Of a DNA stretch of 64,000 nt, positions 22,103-33,480 are shown in pieces; position 1 is the stretch's first letter; every line of letters starts with the position of its first letter. The DNA is taken from the NCBI GenBank assembly GCA_028023455.1, contig JAQFVV010000276.1, positions 1,134,545-1,198,544 on the forward strand, written 5' to 3'. The notes beneath the pieces are model-generated. The model did no database searches, had not been told where the DNA came from, and saw only the letters and a program-made list of their open reading frames with translations. Source of the DNA: Epiperipatus broadwayi. Its lineage: Eukaryota > Onychophora > Udeonychophora > Euonychophora > Peripatidae. The position numbers and the translations under genes are program-made.

Positions 22103-25100
22103 ATATATATATATTTGTGTGCGTGTCATGTATAAATTATGAAAACTATAAATTTAGAATTTATATAATGTTATAGACAAGTTAAATAATATTCCTTTAG
22201 CATGTTATTCAATATGCCTAAAGGCAGGTGGAATAACTAGATCTTAGAATGGAATGCTTAAAAAACAATAGCATAATAGATAATATTAAATAATGAAATA
22301 AAAGATAAAATAGAAATGGAACAAAGTTCAATTACATAACATAAACAGAAAAAAAAACTAAATATTTAAATTTATACACTATATAGTCTTAAACCTGCAT
22401 ATGTATATATATGTAATGTATGCGAGATTCGAATTCAAACTTCCACACGACTCTTAACTCTCCTTGCCATCTCATATTGCTGAACCACCTCATCACACAT
22501 GTTGAAAACATAAATAATCACCAATATTTGTATTTCGTGCTAAACCAGCACTCGCTATGAAAAAGTAATTTGGTTTACTTTTATCACATGATTCATCATT
22601 TTTCATTGCATTATAAAGAAAATACCTAACTCTAAATATCTGATTTTTGCAGTCGATTACACCTAATAGGAAAAACTTGTTAAAAAGAAGTTTCATTTAA
22701 AATCCTTAACTTTTATTTTTTATAAACAAGTTTTGGATAAAGTATTTTCCTACATTTTTACTTCTAGAGGATTTTAGCAGCACACAGAACAACTCTGGGT
22801 GATTATTTTTAGCGCTGTCATCAGTTTTCATCTTAGCAACCATTGCATATGAATCATGTAATAACAATTCATTAAATGCATAAACATTTTCAAATTTGTC
22901 TTTTATATACTTGCAATCTATTTTCTTGGACAGATTTTAAAATTCTTTACCGCAAGTGAAAAGTAATAATAGTAAATATCATAAAATCTTGGATGAGTGA
23001 TGAATTGTCTAAGGAGATGATTAGACGATTAGACGGTTATGTTAGCATGCTAATTTAAAGCATAGCGCATTTTTTGATTTTCCCGTTAAAAATAACTTAT
23101 TGGACTTTGAGAACTAAAGTTTTTGGAAATTATTCTGAGTAAAATAAGAAAATGCAAATTATTTCTCATACTTCAACTTCATTATTATGTCACATGACAT
23201 CCTTAGCAGTTATTATATGATTATATCTGGTAAAATGAAAATACCACATTAGTTGGCTCAGAAAAGAAGAAAAATAATAACAATTGAATTATATGATTAT
23301 ATACAAATCAATATTTTAAAAAAGCTATAATTGCATTATCTTTGAATAATTACCAGATTAATTATTTATAAATGAGTATTAAAGTCACAATCTTCAGCTT
23401 TTTTAATTCTTTGAAAGGTAACATTTATAGAAAGAATTTCATTATCACAGCCAACAAATTCATTATACATTTTATGGCACTCTAACTCCAAATAAAAATT
23501 TATTTATCTTATAATCCAAAACAGTTGGAAAATATGAGTGCTTATTTTTAAGATAAAAAGCATTCCGCTTTCCAAATTGGGAATTGTATAACAATATGCT
23601 TAAAAGATAAAACTTTATGTCTGTATTTTAAAACCAATATCAGAATAGAAAATATCAAAAGAAAAAAGCAGACTGGGTAACATAACTTTTACCTATGTTT
23701 ATCTGGATTATAGTTTTAGACTGAGTACATCATCTGATTTATTTTTAATCAAATGCATTTATTTTTCACTAGTCAGCCGATAATTTATCAAATTATCCAT
23801 ATAGTCATTAATCTATAAATGAATAACTAACTATTATTAATTATAGGGTAAATGTCTTATTTAGTCTGAATTGGTCAGATAAATATTGATGCACTAGTTG
23901 TAACATAACATTAAAAAGATGGCTGTATAGAAATATAATGCAATTTTTGTCACAGCTAAGGAAAGTATTATTCTCCTACATAGAGAGAGAAATATTAATT
24001 ATATACTGGATTATCAGCAGTATCTATATTAATTATTAAATATCTTTAAACAATGCAACTGCTGATAACAATTCGCAGGTTAGTATATATAATATTTTGA
24101 GTGGTATTTTTCAGATCTCCATTTTAGGAATATAATGCAACTTTTGTCACAGCTAAGGAAAGTATTATTCTTCTACATAGAGAGAGAAATATTAATTATA
24201 TACTGGATTATCAGCAGTATCTATATAAATTATTAAATATCTTTAAACAATGCAACTGCTGATAACAATTTGCAGGTTAGTATATATAATATTTTGAGTG
24301 ATATTTTTCTGATCTCCATTTTAGGTACCTCTAGTTCTAACAATGACAATACTAGTATGGAAATTAAATCAAGGCCTTTAGATTTATAAATATTGAATTT
24401 AAGGTGACACTTCAATCACCTAGGCTATTCTATCAAGCAACATTACCTTATATTTAATATTCACAAATCTAAAAGTCCTGGTTTAATACTATGCTAATAA
24501 TGTCATTGGTAAGGTCAGTTCCTGAAAAATCACTTAAAATTTTGTGTTATATACTAACACATTTTCTATTACTAGCAGTTCAATGTATTTGAAAAGTTAA
24601 AATAAAGTTTGAATTTTACATAATCTAATGTATAATGACAACTAAAATACCATTATCACAAACGTTTAGATGCACTATGTTCTTTTTAATGTTTATAGCA
24701 TGAGATTATTAATTTCACAAAATATGAGGTTATTTAAATATAAAGAAACAGTTGATTGAATTTCCTAAATTTATATTTTTTTTATATATAAATAAGCATT
24801 TTAAAAAATTAAGCTGGTAGTATTAATCATTTTGATATTAAAATACAAAAAATAAAGTTTTCTTTTATATTTGATTAATTAAACATGTAAATTTTGTAAA
24901 AAAAAATTAATTACTTTTGTTTTTTTACTATATATTATACATGGAAAACGAGAGATAAAGTTGAATTATCCCAAGTGTCTGTGCTCAATTAAAATATATA
25001 TATATATTAATTGTTAACTGATGATAATCTCTAATTTAATAAATAATAATCATTAATATCTTTATCTGAGGTAGGCTCTGTCAAAGATGTGAGTTCATAA

Positions 25101-25735
25101 AATTTGAGAGGTTATAAAGAAAAATGTAATAATATATTTAAACGATTTAATTTTTTTATCTCTATCATTATATGATAACACAGTTTATTAATCTTTGAGA
25201 TTATTTTTTTACTAAAAATCAGCAAAAAAAGCTTTTAAATTAATATTAGAAAGAGTCATTTCAAAAGTTTAAGAAATAATATTGATATAAATACAGTGAA
25301 TATTCAGTCCTGACAAAAATAAATGTTAGATATGAAAAAAAATACAATTGAATCCAATAAAAATTATAAATATCGTCAATTTAATGCTTATTCATTAAAA
25401 TACACATAAAATTCAACCTAGATTTTATAATTTAAAATATTCCATATCTATTATTTACAAAAAGTATGTGGTATGTATTTAATTTTATTATCATAATATT
25501 TCCATACTGTATGTTTAAAAAATTAGGATTAAAATTGATACAGCATTTTCTATTAATTAACTTGTTTTTATTTCACTTAAAAAAATCACAAATGAAATGT
25601 AAACTCATATATTTTTTCATTATAGTTGTTGTTGTTGTTAAAGTTCAGTCCACTTATAAATTATTCAATCTGAGAGATTTAAATGTTTCTGTATATGAAA
25701 AAAAAAATAGAGTGATTGTGTAAAAATAAGTTCAG
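22103..25735. other. AT-rich non-coding stretch with dispersed-repeat pieces
   Basis: About 22390-22560 is homologous to 50680-50830 in the fold-back at 50.3-52.5 kb (shared segment around aaataatcaccaatat and atgctaaaccag). A 197-bp tandem duplication is listed separately. The rest has no recognisable gene. Confidence 0.6.
23933..24326. repeat. Tandem duplication, two 197-bp units
   Basis: Units 23933-24129 and 24130-24326 are nearly identical from atataatgcaa to ctccattttagg, with only a few substitutions. This fits a recent local duplication. Each contains the smaller direct string cagcagtatctatat and its near-complement, but no coding potential. Confidence 0.92.
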
Positions 25736-26255
25736 GTGCGGGTCTGCACTCCTCAATTCTTCCTCAGGGGTCGATGGTGGTGGTCATTAGGGTCTGGTTT
25801 ATGGATGTGGGCTTTGACGATTATTGCCACTACCCAGAAATCCTGTTGAGAAGCTACAGGGTCAAAGTTTTCAGCACTGTTTGTGCTCTGATTCGTTGTT
25901 ATGCCCCCTTGATGGGTTGTTTTGGAGGCAGTGCAGATCTGTGCTTGTCACTTATTAATTTTTTTTCCCCAGTTGGCATTTCAATTTTGGGCAGGTAGAC
26001 TGAAAGTGCTCCCTACCCATTTGGGCAGTTGAATTGGGAGATAGAGATGCCTAAAATGGACTTGGCTGCAGTCAAGGATTTAATGTCTAATGGCCTTGGG
26101 CCTTGGACCTTGTTGCCTGTTCTGGTAGTTGGCACAATGCTGGATGTCTGTGTATTCAGCTGAAGCATTTGGGTCTTTGCTTCAAGGCCCCAGGGAGGGA
26201 AATCATTGGGTGATGGATGACTCATCAGCAGTTGGGCCATCTAGACTCATGTACA
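25736..26255. other. GC-richer island of unknown origin
   Basis: Base composition rises sharply compared with both flanks. Both strands have partly open frames (minus 26013-26240, plus 25774-25998). The minus-strand piece is Pro/Ser/Thr-rich (SHPSPNDFPPWGLEAK near its start) and is followed by more open sequence broken by stops. I cannot name a domain. It may be a decayed gene fragment of a mobile element; this is a guess. Confidence 0.4.
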
Positions 26256-26680
26256 GATAGATATACACTAAACAAAATTATAGCAACCCTTTTATGGATA
26301 TAATTATTAACGAGCGTATGTACTTTTTATAAACCTAGTCAATAATTGTTTTACCTTATAACATTGAACACTTTGTAATTCTCAATGGGTAAGTGTACCT
26401 GAAAATTTTTGTAATCTTTTAACTAATAAACATTACTTTTGAAGAAAAAAAAAACAAATTTTAAATTTTTTTTATTAAAAACGAAATATAAAAATGTTTT
26501 TAAAAAAATTTAAGATTATGTTATATATATTTTTTAATTTATTTATAAGTAAAATTTATAAAAATATAATTATCAGAATTTTATTCAATAATAAGTATAT
26601 TAAAAGTTTGATAGGAATTTAATAATTTTATATAAAATAATGTATTTTAGTGGTTGTATTTTTATGTTTATTCAAAATTT

Positions 26681-26730
26681 GTAGATCTGATGAAGACTGC
26701 ATCATACAGTCAAAACTGTAATCAATATTA
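26681..26730 (+). ncRNA. Hammerhead-like motif upstream of the GIY-YIG frame
   Basis: CTGATGA is intact (26687-26693), then one A, then a five-pair stem II (GACTG 26695-26699 with CAGTC 26707-26711). The next four bases are AAAA instead of GAAA (26712-26715). A cleavage-type GTA follows (718-720 of 26.7 kb), and AGAT before the core can pair through GAT/ATC with 26721-26723 as stem I. Only the G of the GAAA box is lost among the core bases, a change expected from CpG decay. The copy is probably inactive. Confidence 0.55.
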
Positions 26731-26857
26731 AAAGTTTTTTTGCTGAAAAATGAAATGTGGAATATTTTTGAAATTCAATATTATATGTGTGTATATATAC
26801 TGTAGTAGTGTTTAGTATTATCTAATTGAGGTATAATATGTATGTATATATATTTGA

Positions 26858-27220
26858 ATGAAAGAATATACAAATATATATATATATATATTTCAGATTT
26901 CATGTGGATGTCAAAAATTATATATCGGTGAATCGAGATGTTCTGTGGAAAAAAGATTGAAGGAGCATCAATTGTTATATAATCGAATTAAAAATAATGT
27001 AAATAGTCAATTTGGTACAGCTTCAATATTCTTTGACCATAAAAAAACTTGTAATTATAGGTTTACATTTAATAGTAATGAAATAAAAATATTAATGGAA
27101 GAAAGGGATCATAAAAAGAGAAAAATTAAAGAGGCAATTTTGGTCGATAAATATAAGGATGATGTTATTAATAGGCAAGTTGCAAATCCAGCCATACACA
27201 GCTTATGGAAATATATGTAA
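26858..27220 (+). CDS. GIY-YIG endonuclease domain of a Penelope-like element (RT part missing)
   Basis: The 120-codon frame contains the GIY-YIG nuclease found at the C terminus of Penelope-like retroelements. ISCGCQKLYIGES (about 15-27) is the GIY-YIG box preceded by the CxC typical of the family; SVEKRLKEHQ (about 30-39) carries the conserved Arg and His. A later FFDHKKTCNYRF supplies the H-x-N region, and KRKIKEAILVDKY (about 86-98) supplies the conserved Glu. It ends near a Trp (SLWKYM) as usual. The real frame may begin at the ISCG segment: the preceding ATATATTTCAG resembles a 3' splice site, and the first dozen codons are (TA)n-derived. No RT domain precedes it within the 170 bases back to the upstream hammerhead motif, so this copy is internally deleted. 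The nuclease would nick target DNA for integration. Confidence 0.8.
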   Translation: MKEYTNIYIYIFQISCGCQKLYIGESRCSVEKRLKEHQLLYNRIKNNVNSQFGTASIFFDHKKTCNYRFTFNSNEIKILMEERDHKKRKIKEAILVDKYKDDVINRQVANPAIHSLWKYM

Positions 27221-27240
27221 CATTAAGGTTAAAAAAAATT

Positions 27241-27299
27241 GAAATTCAATTAAAGCTGATGAGGATTACTACATAATCGAAAGAGCTTCAAAAGAATTT
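27241..27299 (+). ncRNA. Hammerhead ribozyme motif just downstream of the GIY-YIG stop
   Basis: All core bases are present. CTGATGA is at 27256-27262, followed by one extra G. Stem II is GATT (27264-27267) with AATC (27275-27278) around a seven-base loop. GAAA is at 27279-27282, and AGAGCT forms a two-pair minimal stem III. The cut is predicted after T27288. Stem I is weak next to the core (one G-C pair) but reforms distally as AAATTC (27242-27247) with GAATTT (27294-27299) across an internal loop. It begins 36 bases after the stop codon, the place expected for a Penelope-like terminal repeat. Activity is uncertain because of the extra base and weak proximal stem I. Confidence 0.6.
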
Positions 27300-27364
27300 A
27301 AACTACAATATTGTTTATACGATTAATTATTTATGTTTATAGATATATATGCACACATTATATA

Positions 27365-28227
27365 CACCTGGGTCTTGTTTTGCACGATAGATAGGTTCCT
27401 CAGAAAACACACGCAAACAAAATCACACAAAAATAGACATAACTTACATTGAAAAAGGGGGGAGGCGGTCTGTGATTTTTCAAAATTCGCATAAATGGAA
27501 AGCACCAATGTAAAATTACTTTAAAATTCACGCAAAAAAAAAAACATAAGGAAATAAAATATGACTAATAAAAAATTTCAAATTTAAAAAAAATTGATAC
27601 AAGGTAAACTTTTTTTAACTATAATATTTAATTTTATTCAAAATAATATATTTTTATGCATAATTTACCATACAGTAATTTACATTTTTATACACATTTT
27701 AATTACTATGATTTTCTGGTGATAACGTAATTAATCTTTGAGACGATGATTTTATTAATTGTTTACGAAGCTCGCGATATCCAGACATACAACCATTTAG
27801 CTCTTGTTGGAATTTAAGAGCCCGTTAATGATTAGTGTCATTAATAAGAAAATAATAATTGATTACGTTCTTTTTTAAAAAGCAAAAACAGAATGTGATT
27901 TAAAATGCAAAATTAACATGCACAATGTTTGAACAAATTTACATTATAATCTTGTAAAATGTAATGTGTGTATACATAAAATGTGGAAATCATGATTTTA
28001 ATTTCATTATTGCATAAAATCTTACTAATATAAAGCACTGAAAATATTGAAATTACTAAGTTGAAAGTCAAATTCCAATAATGTGCTATTACTTTCAATA
28101 TAACGTAAGTGTGCGAAATTTATTATTTAAAGTAATAGCGCATTATCAGAAATCGACTTCCGGTGAAACTGAATTGCATAACTTCAAAATCGTGTTAAAT
28201 AAGTCCGCATAAAAAGAGACCCAGGTG
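27365..28227. mobile_element. Tigger/pogo-like non-autonomous DNA transposon, copy 1 (863 bp)
   Basis: Termini CACCTGGGTCT and AGACCCAGGTG are inverted, followed inward by Tigger-like text (gataggttcctcagaaaa; tccgcataaaaagagac at the other end). TA flanks both sides (27363-27364, 28228-28229), the target duplication of Tc1/mariner/pogo elements. No transposase frame is present. Copy 2 is at 59251-60543. Confidence 0.85.
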
Positions 28228-28229
28228 TA

Positions 28230-29080
28230 TTATATTTGTATATTTTTTCAAATTAAAAAAAAAGTATCTATGCAGAAAAATATTTTATTGAGACCAAGAT
28301 TTATCAGTAACAGATATCAAAATAAAAAAATGACAATTTGAAAATAAGCTGCAAACATTGTTATAATATTTATTTTTATGGCTCTGAATTTAAAACCAAA
28401 AAAGCAGATAGTGAATATGAAAAAATCAGATATGCACTTCTTATGAATTAAAAGTTAAATCTATTTTTATTTAGCCACAATCAATATAAAATGTTCAGTT
28501 GAGTATGAAAGCTATTGTATTTAATTAATATCTATAATAAAATCATTTTTCTTGAAATATATTTAAATCTTTTATATATTTATATTTTATTTTAGCCTAC
28601 TCCATTGTTTAAAATCATTTAGTGTTATTTAAATATTTGCATTAAAAAAGAATAACTGTGATTTAATAAATGTGTTATAATATTTCTAAAAATGATAATA
28701 TTTAAATAAATATACAATATATATTGAGATGGATTGGTCTCATGACACACAACATAGTTGTATGTGCATGCATATATATTTAAAGTTTAAAAGAAAAAAT
28801 AGAATTGAATACAGAAAAAAAATTGCATATAAAATTATTTAAAATAAAATCTGATTTGATATTTTTAAAGTACTGCAAATTATTTAAAATCAAATTTTAA
28901 AAAAAAATCTATATTTCTGATTTTATCAAGAATCTACAATTTTAATGTACTCAAGAAAGAAAAATATTTTTGTCTAAAGCAATATTTTTTTCTAAAATAC
29001 TAATTAATTATAGAGTTAATTTTATAATCCTGTTTTTGCTTAGAAGACTAAAAATATGAATCCAATTTATCCATTACTTT
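28230..29080. other. AT-rich non-coding stretch
   Basis: No recognisable gene or repeat boundary was found. Confidence 0.55.
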
Positions 29081-29228
29081 GAACACTTTTTAGCCAAAGC
29101 TTTTATTGTATACCTATATGCATACACAATCTTATGTTTCGACTGTTCTGCAGTCTCTGCAGGACAGTCCAAATGTAAGATTATGTATGCATATTGGCAC
29201 AATAAAAGGTTTTTGCTAAAAAGTGTTC
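29081..29228. repeat. Inverted dimer of Penelope-like terminal sequence with hammerhead halves
   Basis: Arms 29081-29153 and 29157-29228 are reverse complements meeting at ctgcag-tct-ctgcag. On the minus strand, 29123-29155 reads GACTG-CAGAA-CAGTC (stem II), an intact GAAA (29137-29140 on plus), a six-pair stem III (ACATAA with TTGTGT) and the cleavage A. The CTGATGA half is missing because the inversion joint falls at the start of stem II. The plus arm has the same stem II and III, but its GAAA box is mutated. The sequence beyond 29228 continues the leader also seen at 17.3 kb. Confidence 0.8.
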
Positions 29229-31452
29229 AGAGTAGTTGACAAATTGAATTTATATAGGATAATATAGCAAAATAAAGGAAGTGGTGAATTAGTTAATATT
29301 TATGAAGACTAAAAATATATATTAAAATATTTTTGATATCAATGATGTAAATTTAAAATAAATAAAACAATGGTAATTTAATTATTATCTTGTTTTACTA
29401 ATTAAAATTAAAAATATTTATTGTTAATCTTCCTGTTTATATATTCCACTTTCTCTACAATAAATAGTGGATTCAAATTAACTGACAGTTATTGTAGTTG
29501 GAAAGTAGAATGGAGATGACTTCTTTATTATTTCATAGCCCAATACATGGAAAGTAAAACTCTTCTGACTAAAGTTCATGAAATTATATAAACTGAAATA
29601 AGTTAAATACTGCCAATGCTTAGCTTATATATTTATTAGCCAGAATATGTCACACTGGCAATTTATATCAAAAATCACTTTAGTAATCTGGAGATTCTTA
29701 ATATGGTATTTTATTCATATGCTATTTTATATGTGGATGGAATTCACAGATGAAAACATATTCTGTCAATTGCGTATTGCTCATATGTGATATCTATTTT
29801 ACAAATATAAAAAGCATAGATGAAAGAAATTGAATAGTAAATAAAATATATAGTGGCATATTCATTTAAAGATTAATTTTGTAGTTAATGAAAATCTAAT
29901 TTTTGTATTGCCCAAAAAAAAATGTTTAATTATTCTCTATTTTACAGATTTCTTTTAAAAGTAAATAATTATTGAATAAATTAGTCAGTTAAGAAGAAAA
30001 TATTTTTAGAAAAAAAAAAAAGTGACTGATCAATTAAAGATTCAAATAAATTTAATATTTCCAGAGAAACTAACTCTAATTATATTTTGTTATGTTATTT
30101 ATAAAAGACTTTTTTTAGAGTTAGAAAAATATAATGGACTTTCCAAATGTATTTTTTAAAGACAGGTGAAACTCCAGATTACATAAGATATTATTATAAA
30201 CAATTTAGATGCAAGTTAATTAATTATTAAATTATTTTATATTAAAATATTTATATGTGTATGTGCATGTGTTTTATGCACATTTAATATTTAATTATTT
30301 ACATTAATTAAAATAGAATAGTATTTAGAAAATTTATTAATAATTAATTGAAGCATTTTGTAATATTAGACATTCATACATGTGCATATGGATATATGTT
30401 TCTTAAATACTGTTATAATTAATGTACTATTATTAATTATATTTTGAATCAGAGCTATCAAGAACATGGTCTGTACGCAACATACATTTAGCAGTGATGG
30501 TTAGTGTGGCCTTCCTAGAGATTTTGATATTGCTCTAAATTCTATGGAATACCAAAAATGCATAAAACAATTACCTCTCTCCATTCTAATAGTGAGATCA
30601 TCTCATTGTTTCTCTATTATAAAGTAAGTGGTATTCTCTTTAGTATTAATTTGTTTTTTGTTTATAAATATTCTAATAGATGCAGCTTTGCCCTTTCTGT
30701 CTATCAATATTTGTTATTCTTCCCCCCGAGTAGTAATTTGAATTAATAGTTCAACATATTATTTGATCATCAAAATATTTTTTTCAAAATTATAAATCAA
30801 TAAATTATACTTGATTTATTAGAAATAGAAATTTACAAATAAAAAACATTCAAACAATTATATTTACACTTTACAAATATAGAAAGAAAAAAGGAAAAGG
30901 AAATATGTAACAAGAACAATTACTTTTTGTTTATTGTATAATTATTACAATGCTACTGAAAAAATAAATTAATTAAATTTTTATTCATTGATTCTCAATT
31001 TTTAAATGTTAACTTGTTAAATCTCATATTTATTGAGCATTGTTGAGAGTTTCCTTCAAAACAAGTATGATTGTTTTGCTGCTTTAAATTATTGTTTTAA
31101 CATTATAATTGAAAAACAAATATGAAGAGATCAGTAATTACAAACAGTGGTTAACACTGAAGGTTTTACTTTATTGTTTATAACAGAAAAATGCCAGAAC
31201 GGATTCACTTTCTTCTGGTATAGTTTTTATGCAAGATTTCAGAATAAAAAACAAAATGTTTGCATGTTTATAAAATATTTTTAATTATGTTTACACATTA
31301 ATTGATTGGTTATTATTTATGACAAAAAGAAATACACATTTACACTTTCAAATTATTCATTTATGTTTTATTTATAGAAACATTGGTTAGTAAACTTGAC
31401 CTTAATATAAAAAAAGAAAACCTATATTTATATTATCATTATCTAACAGAAC
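29229..31452. other. Penelope-like leader tail, then AT-rich stretch
   Basis: 29229-29285 continues the leader homologous to 17.3 kb (ggataatatagcaaaataaa). A short hairpin lies at about 29450-29510. Nothing else is recognisable. Confidence 0.5.
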
Positions 31453-31635
31453 TCACATAGTGATCACCATTTCTTATACTTGTTCATAAATGTTATTAAA
31501 ACAGGATAAACTCTCCATACAGTGTGTCACTCAGTGCATTGATTACTCAGCTTGCACTGAGTGGCACTACTGTATAGAAAGTTTTGCCTGTTTTAATAAC
31601 AGTTATGGTCATGCATAAGAAATGATGATCATGTG
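31453..31635. repeat. Fold-back repeat, arms about 85 bp
   Basis: Arms 31453-31538 and 31553-31635 are reverse complements (inner ends gtgca/tgcac). Its outer half recurs once more at 31994-32045 (gcactgagtggcactacta through gccttgtttta-like sequence), beyond the hammerhead relic. The fold-back and this third piece therefore bracket 31640-31990. Confidence 0.85.
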
Positions 31636-31719
31636 ATGTTTAGTGGTTTAAGACCAATCCTGCCTAATAGTATAGTGGTGGTTATGTTTATTCAAGAACC
31701 AAAGATACCAAAATGTATG

Positions 31720-31950
31720 GGTATTGAACTGAGTTCAGACCTATATGACTATATAAGCTAATGGTCTTAGACTGAAAATATTATTGTGTTTTCAAATTTT
31801 ATTCTATTAGTTTTGTAGTTAAGCAGAGATAAAAGTTGGCTGCTGGAGGATTGCATTAGATCCTAAGATCTAGGTGCAGTGCTCTCAGATCCAGGGCTCC
31901 TCACTGACAAAGGCCACAATTCAAAAACTAGTCTGGGGATATTGAATGAG
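31720..31950 (+). repeat. Decayed unit of the hammerhead tandem-repeat family
   Basis: The same boxes occur in the same order as in the 414-bp unit: gttcagacctatatgact (31734), a degraded gaagacattt-type box, then CTCCTCACTGACAAAGGCC...TTCAAAAACTAGTCTGGGGA at 31896-31938. The hammerhead core reads CTGACAA and the GAAA box reads AAAA. CTCCTCA and TGGGGA can still form stem I. It is a relic. Confidence 0.55.
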
Positions 31951-32059
31951 TAGGCACTAGATGTGGATTTTATGCACAAGCCTTCTGGCATGCATTGATT
32001 ACTCTGGATGCACTGAGTGGCACTACTATATGGAGAGTTTTGCCTGTTTTAATTCACAT

Positions 32060-33314
32060 AGTGTTAAAATCTTTTCAAAAATTGCAATAATTATAGAATA
32101 AATGTGAGATTTTAAAGCAGAATTTACTAAATGTATAATAAATCCACATTTGTTCACTCACATTTTTAAAAAAATTAAAGAAAAATGATTTTTTTCATGT
32201 TTTGAAAGACTATTTAAACAAATATAGTTGATGATGTTTATAATCTGGTGTTTTTATTTACAAGTCAGTTTAAAACAATTAGTGTAATTTCTTTAGAATA
32301 TTATTGATTTGTAAAATTAAATTAAAAGAAATCAAGCTCAAATTATTAATTTTAATATAAAATAAAGATTTTATACAGAAATAAAGGAGCTGAGTATTTT
32401 CAAAAACTCTCACCAGTGGAATAAAAGAAAATGTTAGATTTCGTAAGGGTTAATCAATTATTATAAAGTCATCATAAAGCTATAAAATTCTGCTTTAAAA
32501 TTTAAAATTGCATTTATAGTTATTAAAATATCACAAAAATTCTGTAATATTTTGTTTAGTAGAGCATAATGATCATAGTTTTTTTTTAATCATTTCTTTT
32601 TATTTCTTAAAATCTAAGTACAAATATAAATACATTTCTTTTTTATAATAATTATTATATAAATATTTTGTAAAAATAATCGTGAATATTTAAGTAAAAT
32701 ACAAAAAAATAATTTCTTTTTTCATTACTAAGAATAATTGAAGAAGAATTTACAAGTTTATTTTTAAACCAAAATCAAAAAATCTTTGTCAGCTTGTTTG
32801 TAGCTTACTTCTGTAGCCATTAACGTCTTTATATTTTTAAACTAATAAATCAATATTTATTTTAATTTCAAATTTTATCATCAAACGAATGCAAAAGCAG
32901 CAAAATAATAGTAAAGGTAACTGCATGGGATTGATTTAAAGCTTAAGCAAGTCAGCACTATCACAGTACTCCATAACACCATGGAATTCAGAATTATTGA
33001 CTTAAATAAAATGCATCAGTATAATACATCAAAGCACATTACTGTTTTATTTAACACTGCTTTTTGAAAAAAAAAATTATGTACAGTAACATATAGTAAT
33101 AGGTTTTTACCCTTTCTGGAATTCTAACTGGTTTGTTTATTATAAAGAATAGAGAATTGTGTGTTTTAAAATCAGCAATATTTAAATTATCTGTGTCTGA
33201 AATATGTAGCAGAGTGAGAATACATTAAAGATAAGCTGTATAATTTTTTTCTCATACATATAAAGATCCATTAACTTTTTAAATGATAACAATTAATTCT
33301 TAAGGTATCAATAA
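32060..33314. other. AT-rich non-coding stretch
   Basis: Nothing recognisable was found. Confidence 0.5.
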
Positions 33315-33480
33315 TCTCCACCTGTAGCCAAAGCAACCCCCTTGAACAGCGGGGAATGTACCATCTTTATCTATGGTCTGAAATATTTATATAGATAATA
33401 AAAATTGCAATGTATCAGACCATAGATAAAGATGGTACCACCTTTGTTATTTAAGGAGGTTCCCATGACTACAGGTTGAG
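33315..33480. repeat. Inverted repeat (MITE-like), arms about 66 bp
   Basis: Arms 33315-33381 and 33415-33480 are reverse complements. The inner 30 bases, around gtaccatctttatctatggt, are perfect; the outer part is diverged (ctccacctgtag with ctacaggttgag). No related copy was seen in the window. Confidence 0.85.
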
